Below, piece after piece: positions 1-12,827 of a stretch of DNA of 64,000 nucleotides. This stretch comes from Rhinopomastus cyanomelas. Its lineage: Eukaryota > Chordata > Aves > Bucerotiformes > Rhinopomastidae. The stretch is taken from the NCBI GenBank assembly GCA_013400115.1, contig VXBP01009432.1, positions 250,420 to 314,419 on the forward strand. The letters are read 5' to 3'. The first letter of the stretch is position 1, and the number at the start of each line of letters is the position of its first letter. Made by a program: the position numbers and the translations under genes. The notes under the pieces were generated by a model. The model was not told the DNA's origin and made no database searches. It saw only the letters and a program-made list of their open reading frames with translations.

Positions 1-650
1 ATACTTTATGGTTTTTTAGTTACTGGCACATAAAGAATAATGAGTAATCACATAGTCCATTTGGAAAGAGTCCTGGCTTTTACTGTACAAGTGCTCGAAC
101 AAGATATTGGCAAAAAGCTTCCAAACAATGAGTTGACTTCTATAAACAAAATTAACAGTAGAAAATACAGAGGGACCATTTTTGTAATGGATATCACTCT
201 ACAACTAATTGGATTTGTTCTGTTTCTGAAACAGATGGAGCTGTGGACAAGATTTGTGAGGAAGCCCATAAACAAGCAGCTTTCATTCACTCTTAACTCT
301 GACCAGGGGATCTGCTCATCTATTCAGCGTTGGCAAACCTGAGTAGAATTTATATTTTTGTGTGGAAACCAGGTAAAGCTGAGTGGTGGTTGTGTCCAGT
401 TGTAACGAAAAACCAGGAGAGTTTTACAGTTTTGACTGAGGTTTCCTTTTGTTATTTGATTTTAATACAAGTAAAAATGATCTTCTTGGCTGGGAGATGG
501 GCTTTGCATTTCCTTCACCCAAAATAAATAGCACTCTTTGAAGCCAGAGTAGGTTGTCTGTGTGTGGGTGAGCCTTAGCCTTCACCTGCAGATCCATGTG
601 CAACTTGCCCTTGCTGTCAGCTGACACAAACCCCTCCCTCCCCTCAGTGT
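1..650. other. No gene or repeat recognised
   Basis: This left edge of the window is unique-looking sequence. A 100-codon plus-strand reading frame at 40-342 and overlapping shorter frames on both strands show no recognisable domain, and I treat them as chance openings. The stretch ends at the (ATC)n array. Confidence 0.5.

Positions 651-696
<46 letters not shown>
651..696. repeat. (ATC)n microsatellite
   Basis: An uninterrupted ATC trinucleotide run of about 15 units (46 bp). An array of this length and purity is expected to vary between individuals. No reading frame is supported across it. Confidence 0.95.
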
Positions 697-798
697 CTGA
701 GTGTTCAATTTCTTTTTTATTTCTATTCCCTTCGGCTGGACCTGTTTCATAATTATTTTAATGCTGGTCTCCCTTTTCAAAAAATGGAAACATTCAGA

Positions 799-918
799 AT
801 TCAGAACATTCAGAAAACCCCAGATTGGAAGGGACCTCAAAAGATCATCCAGTCCAATCCCCCTGGCACAGCAGGATCACCTAGACCAAGTCACTCTATC
901 AGTCAGCACAGGAAATGT
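799..918 (-). mobile_element. CR1 LINE 3'-end fragment
   Basis: The plus strand reads the reverse complement of a CR1 3' untranslated end: the block GATTGGAAGGGACCTC, then AAAGATCATCCAGTCCAAT, then the CACAGCAGGATCACCTAGAC block. The copy is 5'-truncated, as most CR1 insertions are. A dozen extra bases near 892-904 interrupt the usual GTCACACAGGAA segment. The terminal 8-bp tail is degraded. Confidence 0.85.
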
Positions 919-3530
919 CAGATTATGTCAAGAAAAAGTTAGGTTTATGGTCTTTTAAATACAAAGAAATGAATGTCTGCATCTTACACCTGTCTGCATC
1001 TTGTCTGCTGACTCCAGCTACTTGTATTTTCTTGGATGATATAAAATACTGAATTTGGAAAAAACAGAAAGTGGAGTCAGCACTTACCTAAGCCCCCAGA
1101 CTTACTTTACCTGCTGTTTGCCAGGTGTAGTTTACACTGCACTCTCGTGAGACCTCGCAAGGTAGGAACACCTCCAGACAATGCTGAACACACAAGAGAA
1201 ACACAAATAGCATGTAATACAAGCAAGAGGCTTCTCACATTTCTTGGCAGTGAGACTTGCTTTCAGAGGGCTGTACTTTTAGGTTAAAACCACTGAGGAA
1301 TGATGTTCCCTCACAGTGTTTCTCAAGGAGATTTAATTGCAGGAATGTTAACTTATGTTAATATTAGCTCTGGCAGAAACACTGTTCCCTCATGATAAAC
1401 AGAGTCTAAAATGAACCCAGAAGAATCCAACTGACCAAACTCCACTGTTCTGTGCCTGTCAGGCTGCTGTGTTTGAAGGGGGATTTCACAGAAAAGCCCT
1501 AGTGATCTGCCACGATGTCTGCTCAGGTACAGCTAAAAGAAATGTTATTGTACCAGACACCAATCCACCACTGCAACTCACTCTCCTGTGGCTCCAGGCT
1601 GCTGGTCATTGAAACATTTTCCTCAAAAAGTCAAAATCCAAACAAAATGCTGTTATATAGTTGTAGATCTCTCTCTCTCTCTCTCTCTCTCTAAATTCCA
1701 TACTTATATCACAACCTAAACTGTCCTTTTAATTTCCTTGGTAGTTACTTAGACTAGTTTAATGCATCCACCAAAGGAAGTTGTTCCAGCATCACTGTTA
1801 GTAGAAGCATCAACAGAGATTGTCTCTGCTAAAAAAATGCCCCTTCTTTGCCTTTGCTTGTCTTTCAGACCCAAGTGATTGCACAGAGAGTGAAGGACCC
1901 TGTTGATATTCTGTGCCAACACAGAAACATCTGATTCAAACAGATATGGGCTCCAGGCTGCTAACGTTCTTCCCTATCTGAGTGCAATCAGGAGAAAGCT
2001 GAGGAAGACCTCAACTCTTTGGGAACTTTGCAGACTGTACAAACAGGGTAAAAAAATATTTTAAGGGAGCTGGGATTTCACTGCTGCTGTCCTGAGCAGA
2101 ATGGAAGGCTGCTGGGCACTTCTACTGTCTTCTAAGGACAATTAGGATAAACAAACTGGATTTTAAGAGCAGCATGCAGAGTGTAAGCTCAGTGAACAAC
2201 TTAAAAGCTCTTGTTTCTTGTTGTGGCCTTGAAAGGTTTCAGGAATTGGAGCCTAAAATTTAATTGTGCAAAATTGACCTTATCTGGTAAAATTTGCACC
2301 CAGTGTGCCAAGTGTGATTGACAAGACACACGTATCTGTTAGAAGATGGGAACTCAGAGGCATAAACACCAGAGTTCTCCAAGAGGCTGAAGAGGTTTCC
2401 TTTTGTTTCAGTTCAACTGCTTTCACTTACAGCTGAGCCAGAAAGAGCTTTAGCTTTACAGGGGTGATATATACAGGTTTTCTCAGGAGAAATACTAGCC
2501 ATTCCAATGTAGTAAGTACTGTGTGGTCTTAATTCAATTTAGACCAAGATTATTAGGACCATTCCCATGCCGGCTGCCCCTCTGTTCCTTTAATCAGCTT
2601 GAATTCAGATTACAGGCAGCACTGTAACCCAGCTTGTGACCTGCACTTAGCAAGTATTTTTAGAAGAGATTTGGACATCACTCACATAACATTGGATGCA
2701 CATCTAGCTAAAAATAGGGAAGAAATTGAAAATGATAACCCCCACCCCCCCAAACAAATGTGATTGCTGTGTTTAAAGCTGACATCCTTTTTTGCTCACC
2801 AAATTATTCCAGACAGAGCAATGAATTAACCAATAAATTCTTAAATTGGCTCGCTCAGGGCTGGGTTCCATTGTTTTGGAAGTCTTGCAGTGTCCACATG
2901 AGGCATAGGGTATTTATCCTCAAAGTCATCAGCATTTGTCTTTGTTTCTCTGTCAGATTTGCTGTGTGTCATGCTGGGGGCAGCCAGAGGACATCCAAAC
3001 TAGATTCTCTGAGGGCTAGATTTATGCCAAGAGTTGAGCATGCTTTTCCCATGTAGATTGCAAAAACCAATTCCTGTACTTCATGAATAGTGGTGTTATC
3101 GGCAGGGCTTTATTCCCCTAGCACGTAGGTCTCATCTCATGAAGTACTTAGCTGCCTCTCAAAATCATTGCAGTTTCTGATGTTGTCCTCACAGATATTC
3201 TCAATCCTGACATCTTTTCCAGCTTTCCAAAACTCTCCTCCTTTATCAAAACTCCATCCTTCTTCAGCCAATGTGTCTTAGAATCCAAAATATCTGTAGA
3301 TGTGGTATAGAGTTGCTAAAAGAAGGGGGGGTCCTGTCACTTTCTCCAGCCTAGTCTTCTGTGCTACAGTGGTCTGCTTCAAGATCTGCAAACCTCCTTC
3401 TAGATAAAGAACTTTCCAGGCAGAGCAGCATGTGATGTTTTACACTGTGTCTGCTTGTCACCGTCGTTATGAGGGATGCTTCCCTGCTTGCTCAGTGCCC
3501 CTTTGTGTGTTGCTGTCATTTCAACAGCTT
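919..3530. other. Unique-looking non-coding stretch
   Basis: I recognise no gene here. It contains the (CT)n run described separately, a C-rich tract near 2741-2752 and a G run near 3325. The longest frame (2760-3056, plus strand, 98 codons) has no recognisable domain or compositional sign of coding. Confidence 0.5.
1668..1692. repeat. (CT)n microsatellite
   Basis: A pure alternating TC/CT run of 25 bp on the plus strand, so a polypurine (AG)n on the minus strand. Confidence 0.95.
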
Positions 3531-3586
3531 TATCGATGATCTCTTGGGTCCCTCCCAACCCCTAACATCCTATGATCCTTTGATCT
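3531..3586 (+). mobile_element. CR1 LINE terminal remnant
   Basis: The sense sequence matches only the last ~55 bp of CR1: GATGATCTCTTGGGTCCC, then CCAACCCCTAACATCC, then degenerate TATGATCC/TTGATC tails. No more 5' CR1 sequence is visible, so this is an extremely truncated or eroded insertion. Confidence 0.7.
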
Positions 3587-6500
3587 ATAACCAGGCAGTC
3601 TGTACTTCAGGAACAGGTTTTGCTAGGAGGTGCAAGGAATAAATGCCTTCCTCAGCTGAAGGGCTGACAAACAAAAGGAAGTTCAAGGAGGACTTCTTTA
3701 CTGTGGCACTTGTTCCTCCCTCTCAGTGTGTAGCTGCTTTTCTAACCTTTTGCTGAGAGCATTTAACATAATCCAAATGAGTTATGTCCTTGGCTCCATT
3801 ACTTAGTTCCTCCCCCTCCATCCAAAGTATTATGTCAAAAAGACTCCTAAGGCTTTCTGTTGTCCCGTGTGGCTTCCTGCAGATCTCTAGGATATAATTT
3901 ATCTCATCCAATGCTTATCAGCTTTCCTTAGTTTGCAATGTCCAGCTGTGCACTATGGGACAACACTTCATCCTTTGAGCATTTACCTTACCCATCTCCA
4001 CCCACCTCCGCAGGAAATCTCACCAGAGCATTTGTGGCAGGAGCGTCAGCGTTCTCTTCCTTGGATGAAAATAGCTAGATAACTGCTTATTTCATTTCAG
4101 TTCATGTCTCATAGCATGTGCTAAACTCTACTGAAACAAAAGAATTCCTTTCCTACGTGGTGATTTGTTTCTTGGTCACAGATTTGCCTTTGCTTTATTA
4201 TTCTGGGTGTCATTTGAGATGTTAAAATATGTTTTTCTAATTCCCAAACATCCTTATGTGTATGACTGGTGGTGTGTCCTGGAGGGACTTTTTTTTTAAA
4301 TGTATTTTACGTTGTTTTGTTGTTTTTTCTTTCCTGGAGGTAGATTTATGCTGCTATAACTCTCAAAAGTTTGCAATTTAAAATCATGTACGTACAATAG
4401 ACTGCAAGAAAATGGATTAACATGGCCCTGTGGCTTTACTGTTGAGGAATGGAGCTACCTACCTTCTCTGAAATAAAACAGTGCATTTTGTTTTGTATGT
4501 GCAACATGCTAGGAAGATATAAGTGACCACCTAATGGCAATCGCCTCCAAGTTGTTCAGCAGTAAAGCCAGAACACTTGAGGTGCTGGCTTCTGTTAATT
4601 AACACTCTAAACCAGCATTCTCAATATACTTTCTTAATTTTGTTTAATAGGGTATGGATGGGCCTTGCACAGCTGAATTACCCACAGGGAAAAGTATTCC
4701 TGGCTTGCTGGTAGCTCTGCAGGAGTACAGCTAATAAGTGGCTGCATTACAACTTGTAATTTTAAAGTTGAATATGCGTCTAATTTGTTGCGGGATCCAA
4801 CTCTGGGGAAGATTTTTCTCTAATTTTAAAACCTGTTCATTTTACCAGGAGTGCCCACTACACGTAAGGACTGGGTAATTGATTTTCCAGGGCACACTGC
4901 TCAGCTGTAGGCTAGAGTGGCTAATGGGTGAGCTCAGCAGTTCAGACAAGTGGGATTAGTTCCAATGCAGGACAGTGTATTTTCCTCTTTAGCAGTCAAG
5001 CTTTAATAGTTACTTCTGCATGTCTGGGCTGAGATATGCCAGAATTACACATCCTCCTCCATTTCAAGAGCAAATACATCTTCAAACAGACTATTGCTAG
5101 TTGCTGAAACTCACAGTGAAGGGCATGATACATAAGGTTATCCTCCAGATAACATAGCTTGTTACTAATGAGGTTGTGCTCTGAGCATAAGTGTGGTGTT
5201 CAGAGATAACCTGGCACAGCACGAGAAGCAGGATGGACCATGTGGCTGAACAATTGCAGACTCAGCTGGGCAGAACATTCAGTGTCTATGTGCCGGCCTC
5301 AGTTTAAGGGTTAAAACATTGCTGGGAGAGCTGAGCATTGAGTTTGTCATCTCAGTGCTACAGCAGAAAGAACTGAATAAAGTCTTTGTCTATTAAAGAA
5401 ATGAGCTATCCAGACATCAGCTTGGTTGCTCAGTGTATGTAATATGTTCCTAACGTGCCAGACATTGAAATTCCCCATGCACAGTGATTTGTAAGCTTTA
5501 GGAAGATGCTGCAATGCATCACTCTGTAAATGGGGGCTGTGTGTAAGATTCTTTAAAAAACATCCTTTATAAACTCATTTTAGAGGCCTTAAATATAACA
5601 AAAGTTATAGAACTCTTTTGAGTAGCTTACCCACCCTCAGATTCATTGTTTGTGTGTTATGCCAGAGGTTGGTGTCATCACTGTGTGATGTTTACCTTAG
5701 CTTCTCACAAATTTGGTGCTTCTCACTCCTGGATTCACATAACCACATGGTCCTTTCTGCTCCTGGCTATTGCTAATGTTTTTTTAAAGTTTCAAAAACT
5801 TAGAACAAAGATAAAAAATAAAACCCGCACAAATCTGATTCAGTACCAGCCTCTGGAGTAGTGCTTGTGTGTCGTTTTAGCCAAAGGGGTAAGAATTTAG
5901 CTGTAACACACAGCAGAGGAAAGCAAGGAGGGTGGGAGTGAGCGGAGCGGCATTGCCTCTTGTGACGACTACGTCTCTGCTGTTCGGTGCTGCAGCTTCA
6001 CAGCCTGCAGGATCCATTGCTGAGATAACTGACAGGATAAAGAGGAGCCACACGTACTGTTCTGATGAAGAGAACAGCACTTTTTCGCTGTAGAAGGTAA
6101 AAGCTACTGAATGTGGTGTTTCTGTTGTTCCTGTCCTTGCTCCTGAGATGCACACTTGAATCTCCTACACCCAGGTTAAGCTAGTACTTTTCAGAACTAG
6201 AGGCTACCAAACTTTAGGCTTAACTGCTTAAAAGCAAGACAGCTGATGCCAGAAAACGAGATGTAACACCATTCAGCTCTTATCACCAAAATCAGACTCT
6301 AATTAAATATCACCTTCTTTGCCCATATAATTCTCACAGTAATAACATTGGAAAGGAAGTATCCGCTACGTTGAAGAGGATGAAATTACTCTAGCGCTGT
6401 ATATGGGTATCTTGGGTTACTCCTGATGTCTCTGGCAATATCTCTGAAAGACATAACTTTGAAGCTTCAGTGACAAATGTTGTGAAAGACAGAGGGGAAT

Positions 6501-8539
6501 TGTGTTGAAACTTGAGGAAGTTCAGATAGCTTTTGGCATGGTACCAAAATACAGGAGCAGGATTTGACTGTGCCGGTCGTTGGATATCTGACCGTCAGTC
6601 AATGGACAGTGTGAGCAAGCCACACGTCACAGAGAGGTGTAATGTGAGTGAGAAATGTTTCTCTTCTGAGGATGTGGACACTTCTGTTTGATCTGGCAAA
6701 ACTTGCCAATGTGCCTGCAAGCCTCCAAGCTAGCCACACCTAAACTCCAGAGTCTGTTCCAGCTTAGCCCAAAGAGTTTGACCCTGATTCAAGTCAAAGC
6801 AGTCTGTCTCACCCCATTCTCTGTTTGTTCTTGTCCTTCTTGGAAGCATATTGCACTGCTGTGCATGGAAAAGATTTCTCTGACTAGATTGGGGTGACTG
6901 AAAGGGTTTTTCCAGTCTATGAGCCCGTCTTCCTTGCTGTCCTTATTCAATCAACCTGCCATGAGAGGTAAGATTAGCAAAATGTGACACACGGTGCTAT
7001 GTGCTGTCTGTTTAGACACCTAGTTTTTGTTATGTCCTTAGGAGAAAGAGTTGTTTGGGTAGTTTGGAAAGTTGTCTCTACATTTAGACTAAAATCTTGA
7101 CAGGGACAACATAACATGGCAGTGGCACTTCATGCAAGAAGACCTAAACCAGGGAATGAAATGGAACATTTTGTCTTAGATGGGCCAGTAATGGTCAACA
7201 TGTGCTGTGGTATTTTCAGGGACGGTCAGAAAGAGCCTGCCATGGTGGAAGAAAATCCTTCTTGCTTCTCAGTCATTTCTTATCCTCTCTTTACTTGAGC
7301 CATCACTCCTGGGTATCTCCAGTCCAAGTACTGCAACGCAAAAGACACTGGCTCCAGCCATGTCCTTCTTCATGCAACCCTCCTCAGGTAAGCATGACTG
7401 TGGATTAGCTGGATTTGGTCTCTTTGTTTGGTAATTCATGCTTACAGTGATCCATGATGTTGGCTTCCTCATCTCTTTCCTTTGGTGACCATCAGAGGTT
7501 GCCTCCAGCTGTTCCTTCACTTTAGTTTGTCCTCCTCACACATCTGCATCACTGGTATGCTATAAATTTAAACACGTTAAGTGCAGGATAGAACGACTTG
7601 GATCTGTTATGTTGAGTTGATCTGTTATGTTGATCTGTTATGTGAGATCTGTTATGTTGGCTTGGTCCCTCTGTGCAGTTCAGATAGTCAATGCCAAATT
7701 TGACACCAGAAGTCCAAAGAGAATTTCCCTTGTGGAGAGAAGGGGAAATTAAAACATGCATTCCCAGCAGAACTAGCTCCTGTGCCAGTTGTGTGTCTCC
7801 AACAAGTTATGAAAATGAAATTTTCCAAGAGGAACATGAGATCTATTTGAAACCTTTCACTCATGACACTCACAGGTCTAACGTGGCTGATGCCAGAGTG
7901 GACCACTGCAACCACTCTGAAGAGTGGCTGACCGTTTCCCCCCTTTCTACTTCTTTAGTTTGTGCCCAAGAATTTGGATTAGATTAGACCGTGTAACCAA
8001 GAAAGAACTTTACTTTTGTAACTGAGTTGGCAGGTGAGTTTGTCTAATGCTTGTCCTGCGCAAAAAACTCTGTTGAAAATTCAAATCAAAGTGAAATGCT
8101 TAGAAACTTCCTAACCAGATTGTTAATCTTTGTGTCCTGGCATGAAGGACTCTGGCATGGCTAGAAATTTTTCTTGTTTCTGAATCATATCAGTGTTTTC
8201 CAAGGCCCTCTTTGCTGCATTCTGCGACCCATTCTGATCTGGGGACTGGCAAAGTTAAACTTGGAAATTAAAAGGGCACTTGTAATTGTGTAATTATTGA
8301 GAGGTGCAGGAGTATTATTCGTCCTGTTTATGGCAGTCGTTCTGAACTGGTGGCACTGAATACGAATAGCTTAAAATCTATGAATATGTATTTAGATGTT
8401 CTTGCTTGGAGCTACCACCTCTGTGAAGTGCTAATTCCTTCCTCATGTTCTTATAAAGCTTGTCACACGTTCTTCTCAGCAGCAGAGAGACAATCTTGCA
8501 GCTGCTTTTTGCTTCATGCTGATAAGTCTTGGTGGTTAT
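3587..8539. other. Long repeat-poor non-coding stretch
   Basis: Almost 5 kb with no recognised mobile element. It contains poly-T tracts around 4289 and a slightly CpG-richer patch near 5935-5995. The minisatellite at 7601-7659 lies here. Reading frames at 5877-6155 (minus, 92 codons), 7116-7434 and 7688-7987 (both strands) overlap one another and match nothing I know. Confidence 0.5.
7601..7659 (+). repeat. Small minisatellite, GATCTGTTATGTTG unit
   Basis: Four copies of a GATCTGTTATGTTGA-like unit start at 7601, 7619, 7632 and 7646. Spacing varies (18, 13 and 14 bp) because the short linkers differ. The array probably arose by replication slippage. Confidence 0.9.
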
Positions 8540-8711
8540 GAGAGTGGAACAGGCTGCCCAGGGAGGAGGTGAAGGAACTGTCCCTGAAGATGTTAAAAAA
8601 ATGGTGTTTCAGGAGATGGTTTAGTTGTTAGGGATTGTAGGGTGGATGGTTGGACTTGATGATCTTGAAGATCTTTTATGATCTAGATGATTCTATGGTT
8701 CTATGATTCTA
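8540..8711 (+). mobile_element. CR1 LINE 3' end with octamer tail
   Basis: Sense CR1: it starts in the last codons of ORF2 (GAGTGGAACAGGCTGCCCAG encodes the conserved W..LP-type segment) and runs through the 3' UTR. It ends in GATTCTATGGTTCTATGATTCTAC, three variants of the CR1 8-bp tail. A short A-run near 8594 disrupts the frame, so no protein is made. It is 5'-truncated about 170 bp from the end. Confidence 0.9.
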
Positions 8712-9833
8712 CAAGATACGAGAAAATGGAATATCCTGAAGTGTAAGTCACAGAATAAAAACTTTCATATGTCCGAACCCATAAGTGGATTCCTCCAAAG
8801 GCTGGGCACAAAGAAGAGAGGCAGGTCTCAAAGAAAGTTAGACAGGTGATAATGTAGCTTCTAAGAGGAGCTTATAGTTGTTTGAGTTGGTCTGGGTTTG
8901 CCCAGGGTAGTGTCAGTATCATCTTATACCTCATGGAAGGAAAGGACTTGGCAGTTCCTTGACTTCGGTTGTGTGCTGGCTCGGCTGCTTCACCCGAGTT
9001 GCTTGTGTGAAGGACTGTGGGTGCTGAATGTTGCCTGAGGAGATGAATGTGACTTGGGTAGAAACGGTCAGATGAAGAGGAGATGCTAATACAAGAGCTG
9101 CAGGTAACAACTGTCTCAAGACAGGCTGTGGTTACAATGCTCACAAACCATCCTGGAGGGAAGAATAGGAAATAAGAGTGAAAAAAAGAGCATTTTGTCA
9201 ATTTCAGCCTCAAAATCTGCATTGTAGTTCTTATTTTTACAGAATCCTAATCAAAATGCACAAAGAAAATCACCAACTGTTTTTGACCCTACATTTTATT
9301 ATACACACACACACACTGTATTTGGTGTTGGAGAGTTCTGCTGCTGCGATTAAAATACTTTTTTAAAGAAAATAAGTGACATTTCACATTTATTTATGAG
9401 ACTCTTGCTTCACATTTTGGTGTGAGGTCTGTGGTTTCTAGTCTAGACCACTAAAGTGTGAAAGATCTGTTTATTTATTTATCTCCTAGGTGATTATGGC
9501 TGGCTTGGATGAATGCATAAATCAAACAGTGGTTTGTCATAAATCTTTCTTTTATTAAAAAGCAAATACTCCTATGAACATAGCTGACTGAAGACAAATC
9601 TTCCAACAGTGCACCATTGGATCTTAATGCTATTGCATTACAGTGCCTTAGGGAGTGATAATCTGGATGGGAGGCATTAATCATCCCTCACTGGACCAGC
9701 TTTCTGGAAGCAGATACAGCAGCAGTGAAGGGTGACTGCATTGGGATGAAGTAGTGAGTGGAGCCAACAGATTCAGGGAATTGGTCTTCCTTCCTACCCA
9801 GCCTTTAGAGATAACTCTGGAGGGCTACATCCA
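8712..9833. other. Non-coding stretch with short simple repeats
   Basis: This stretch contains (AC)n at 9302-9316 and a short TTTA-type run near 9470-9483. Overlapping minus-strand frames at 8872-9222 and 8931-9119 are not recognisable. No mobile element is seen. Confidence 0.45.
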
Positions 9834-10275
9834 CTTCAGGGTCCCTAGTACAGGAAGTAATCAATAAACCGGATCAGGTTAAGCAGAGGGTCACCAAGAT
9901 GATCAGGGTTTGCACACTTGACGTCTGAGAAGAGGTTTCTTAACTGGGACTTGGCCAGCATGGAGAGTGAAAGCAACATGGGTTTTGGTACTTTCTGTCG
10001 CTGCCTAGTGTGAGATGATGGAGAAGACTTAGTTGAAGCCAGCAGGGCACAGCACAAGGAGAGCAAGCAACAGTTAGACAGCAGAGCAGGGAAAACTCCA
10101 CCTGGGTACAAGAAAAAAAAAGGTGGTCCAGGTAAGATTCATGAAGTTCTGGAACAGGACTCCAGTGAGTCCATGAAGACATTGTTAGACGTTTTCAAAT
10201 CTTGACTGGAGCAATATGACCCCACTTTGATGCTGCAATTGCTTTGAGCGTGGGGGATAGAGCAGATCCCTGCAG
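9834..10275 (+). mobile_element. Old degenerate CR1-like LINE remnant
   Basis: Three separated stretches keep the order of a sense CR1. One near 9834-9910 resembles the ORF2 region with AGAGGGTCACCAAGATGATC. One near 10130-10200 resembles the conserved C-terminal TGAAGTTCTGGAACAG segment. The third resembles the 3' UTR CTTTGAGCGTGGGGGATAGA at about 10243. Identity is low and interrupted by unrelated bases, so this would be an old family distinct from the younger CR1 copies in the window. Confidence 0.5.
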
Positions 10276-12384
10276 ATCACAGAACATTAGGGACTGGAAG
10301 CCTTTCAACTGATATTATTTTACTACTCCATCCTCTGACTGGACTGCTGAACATAGACTCATGCAATTTCAGAAATTCTGGTAGTTAACCAGCCCTATAT
10401 TTTAAACATTTTTAGAAGGAATTTATAAAAAAAAGTAAATTGAAGATTATTTTCTGGTTATGCAAAGTAAAATACTTGGCAACTTCCTCACTCCTTAATT
10501 TGCTGGTAATAAGGTAAATTATTTTGTTTATGGAGCATGAATTGCATATGGTGAGGCACAGTGTTCATACAGGGAGGCTCAATACTGGATATGTTCTGCC
10601 TCTGTGGCAGCAGATGCTCTTTTTCTCTGGAGAATCACAGGGAAATATAATTGGGTACACAGCTAGTTGAGACAGCAAGACAGAAAACACTGTTTTTACC
10701 CATTTGCAAAGAAATTCCAACGTTGCCTTTTTCAAGTTAGCATACATCACCAACAAGAAAAGGAATAGTCCCCTATTAATGTGAAGAAAATTATCTTCTA
10801 ATGAGATAACAAGTTGTTCCAGGAGCAGCGGAGCTGATTAGATTAAGTGGGTTTTAGAAGATGTGATTGGAAAGGAACGTTTTTATTTCTCTGTGCTCAG
10901 AGCATCCATGCTATTTTTATCCTGTGCACTCTTCCAGTGTCTCTATAGAGGCCTGAATTCTTGCTAGCACCTTTCATTTAAATGTGGGCAGTGATAGAAG
11001 CTTGATTTCAGATGGGTGTGGTGACATCTACAGAACCAAAATGGGCTGTCAGATAGTCTGTCATACTTGGCTGAAATGACAAGTTTTAAGGCAGACAAGA
11101 AGATGGATATACTTATCCAGTCTGGCCACTACATTTCCATAGAAAACAGGGTTAAAAACATGTTAGGAATCTGAACTGTTATTTCCTACATGAACAGTCT
11201 TCCTGGCTGGCAACAAAGCGCAACATTTGGGATGAAGGTTCTAGTAATGCAGAGAATTTAATGGAAAGAAAGTTCAAAGAAGGAAAACATTGAGGAGACA
11301 ACTAAAAGGGCTTTGAAGTCAGGCTCCCAATTTAGTAATTTGTCATCTTATAAATACATTTTTGCCAAATTGAGTTGAAATTAAGACAATGGAAAACCAG
11401 TTTGATGCTCCATGGATTTCTTTTCTGTCAGCTTCGAAAACCTATTAAATGAACTGAGGAAGATTGCTGTGACCTGATTTTGGGAAACATCTTCCCCTGA
11501 TTTGAATCAGGAGAGAGGCATGATTTCTCTACTCTCATTTTAGGTCTGTGCCAAGCGCAGAGGCCATGGGTGCTTCACCGCATGAGATCATCAAGTCATT
11601 TTACAGGTCTGTGATCTTAGTGTGCAACTAAACTCACTTAACATCATCTATGTCCAAATCAGCATTCAAGGTGAAACTTGTCTTTTCAGATGCTTTTGGT
11701 GAATGAAAAGAAAGGCAGGAACCTGCAGGACTGGTGTCTATTGCAAGTGGAAAGAATCTACCATCTTTCTCCAGTGACAGCAGAGGTGGACTGAACAGCC
11801 TCCTATGACCAGAAATCTTTCAGACACTTAAGGCTGAGCGAGATGAATACTACCCTTGTTGATCCAAATCTCACTTCTGTCTCACAGCAGTTATTTTTTC
11901 CTCTCTTCTGAGCATCAGAAATCTGCTGCTTGTGTTTCTTCAAACTCATAACCTGTGCAGAAACAATATCAGTTTGACATTTTACCTCTGAAAATACAAA
12001 TATACATGGCCAGTGCCTCTCTGTGTGCCTTCCACAGTGACCTCAGACCTCAGGTTTTTTAATCAAATAAGCTTTCACCAGTCAAAAGAGACAATATGAG
12101 GCTGTTGTCTCTTGCACATAGGAAATCCCAGTCTATTCATCGTCTGGTTATGTGTTTAAGTGCTGTAATTACCACTTGGTCTGCAGATGATAATGAACGT
12201 TTTATGGTCTGTTTTCTTCTTGACAGAATAACTTTAACAAAAACAACCTTCCCATGACTGATTGTCCTCTCAAGAGGAGCACTGGAACGAAAGTCTCTGG
12301 AGAAAAAAACAACCCTGTTCAAACTAGAATTCTTTTAATATTTTTATTACTATTTGAGACTTATTCAAAACCTGATTAAACACA
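10276..12384. other. Non-coding stretch, nothing recognised
   Basis: The first ~27 bases (ATCACAGAACATTAGGGACT) resemble the antisense end of CR1, but nothing further matches. The rest is AT-rich sequence without repeat or gene signal that I can support. Reading frames at 10565-10756 and 12137-12322 (minus strand) are short and unrecognised. Confidence 0.45.
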
Positions 12385-12462
12385 GTCCTGAGCAGCCTTC
12401 CCTATGTGACCCTGCTTTGAGCTGGGGGTTGGACTCTCATTTGAGATAGTTTGAGATTCTGT
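12385..12462 (+). mobile_element. CR1 LINE 3' UTR remnant, older subfamily
   Basis: The sequence GTGACCCTGCTTTGAGCTGG followed by GGGTTGGACTCTCATTTGAG and a degraded GATTCTGTG tail is the sense 3' UTR of an older CR1 subfamily (the CTTTGAGCAGGGG type). It is heavily eroded and has no coding capacity. Confidence 0.65.
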
Positions 12463-12697
12463 GGAATGACATGAAAGCAAAGGGTTGATCCTCAGGGCAA
12501 GCGGATTACACAACTCAACCTGTTTGAAAGTCTGAAGGGGGCTTCATTACAGCGGACAAGTGTCTTCATGAGAAGGAGACAGTGGGCTCTAAAAGGGCTT
12601 TTCAGAGGCAAAAGAATATAAGGAGCAGAAGTGAAAGCAAGATAATGGAAGTGACTGAGCAAAGAAACAGAGAGAGAAAACTCCCAGTGATGGCAGT

Positions 12698-12827
12698 AGA
12701 ACCATAGACTCATTAGGGATTGGAAGGGACCTTGAAAGATCATCCAGTCCAATCCCCCTGCCACAGCAGGATCACCTAGACCAAGTCACACAGGAACACA
12801 TCCAGGCGGGTCTTGAACATCTCCAGT
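12698..12827 (-). mobile_element. CR1 LINE 3'-end fragment, young subfamily
   Basis: Reverse complement of the CR1 3' end. The plus strand reads a degraded tail (AGAACCATAGACTC), then ATTAGGGATTGGAAGGGACC, the CACAGCAGGATCACCTAGAC block and ACACAGGAACACATCCAGGC. It is 5'-truncated at about 12827. The 3' consensus is shared with the copies at 32211, 35891, 44831 and 48525. Confidence 0.9.

Noticed and set aside
651..696. (ATC)n run as a CRISPR-like or coding repeat
   Set aside because: It is a pure trinucleotide microsatellite with no spacers and no supported reading frame.
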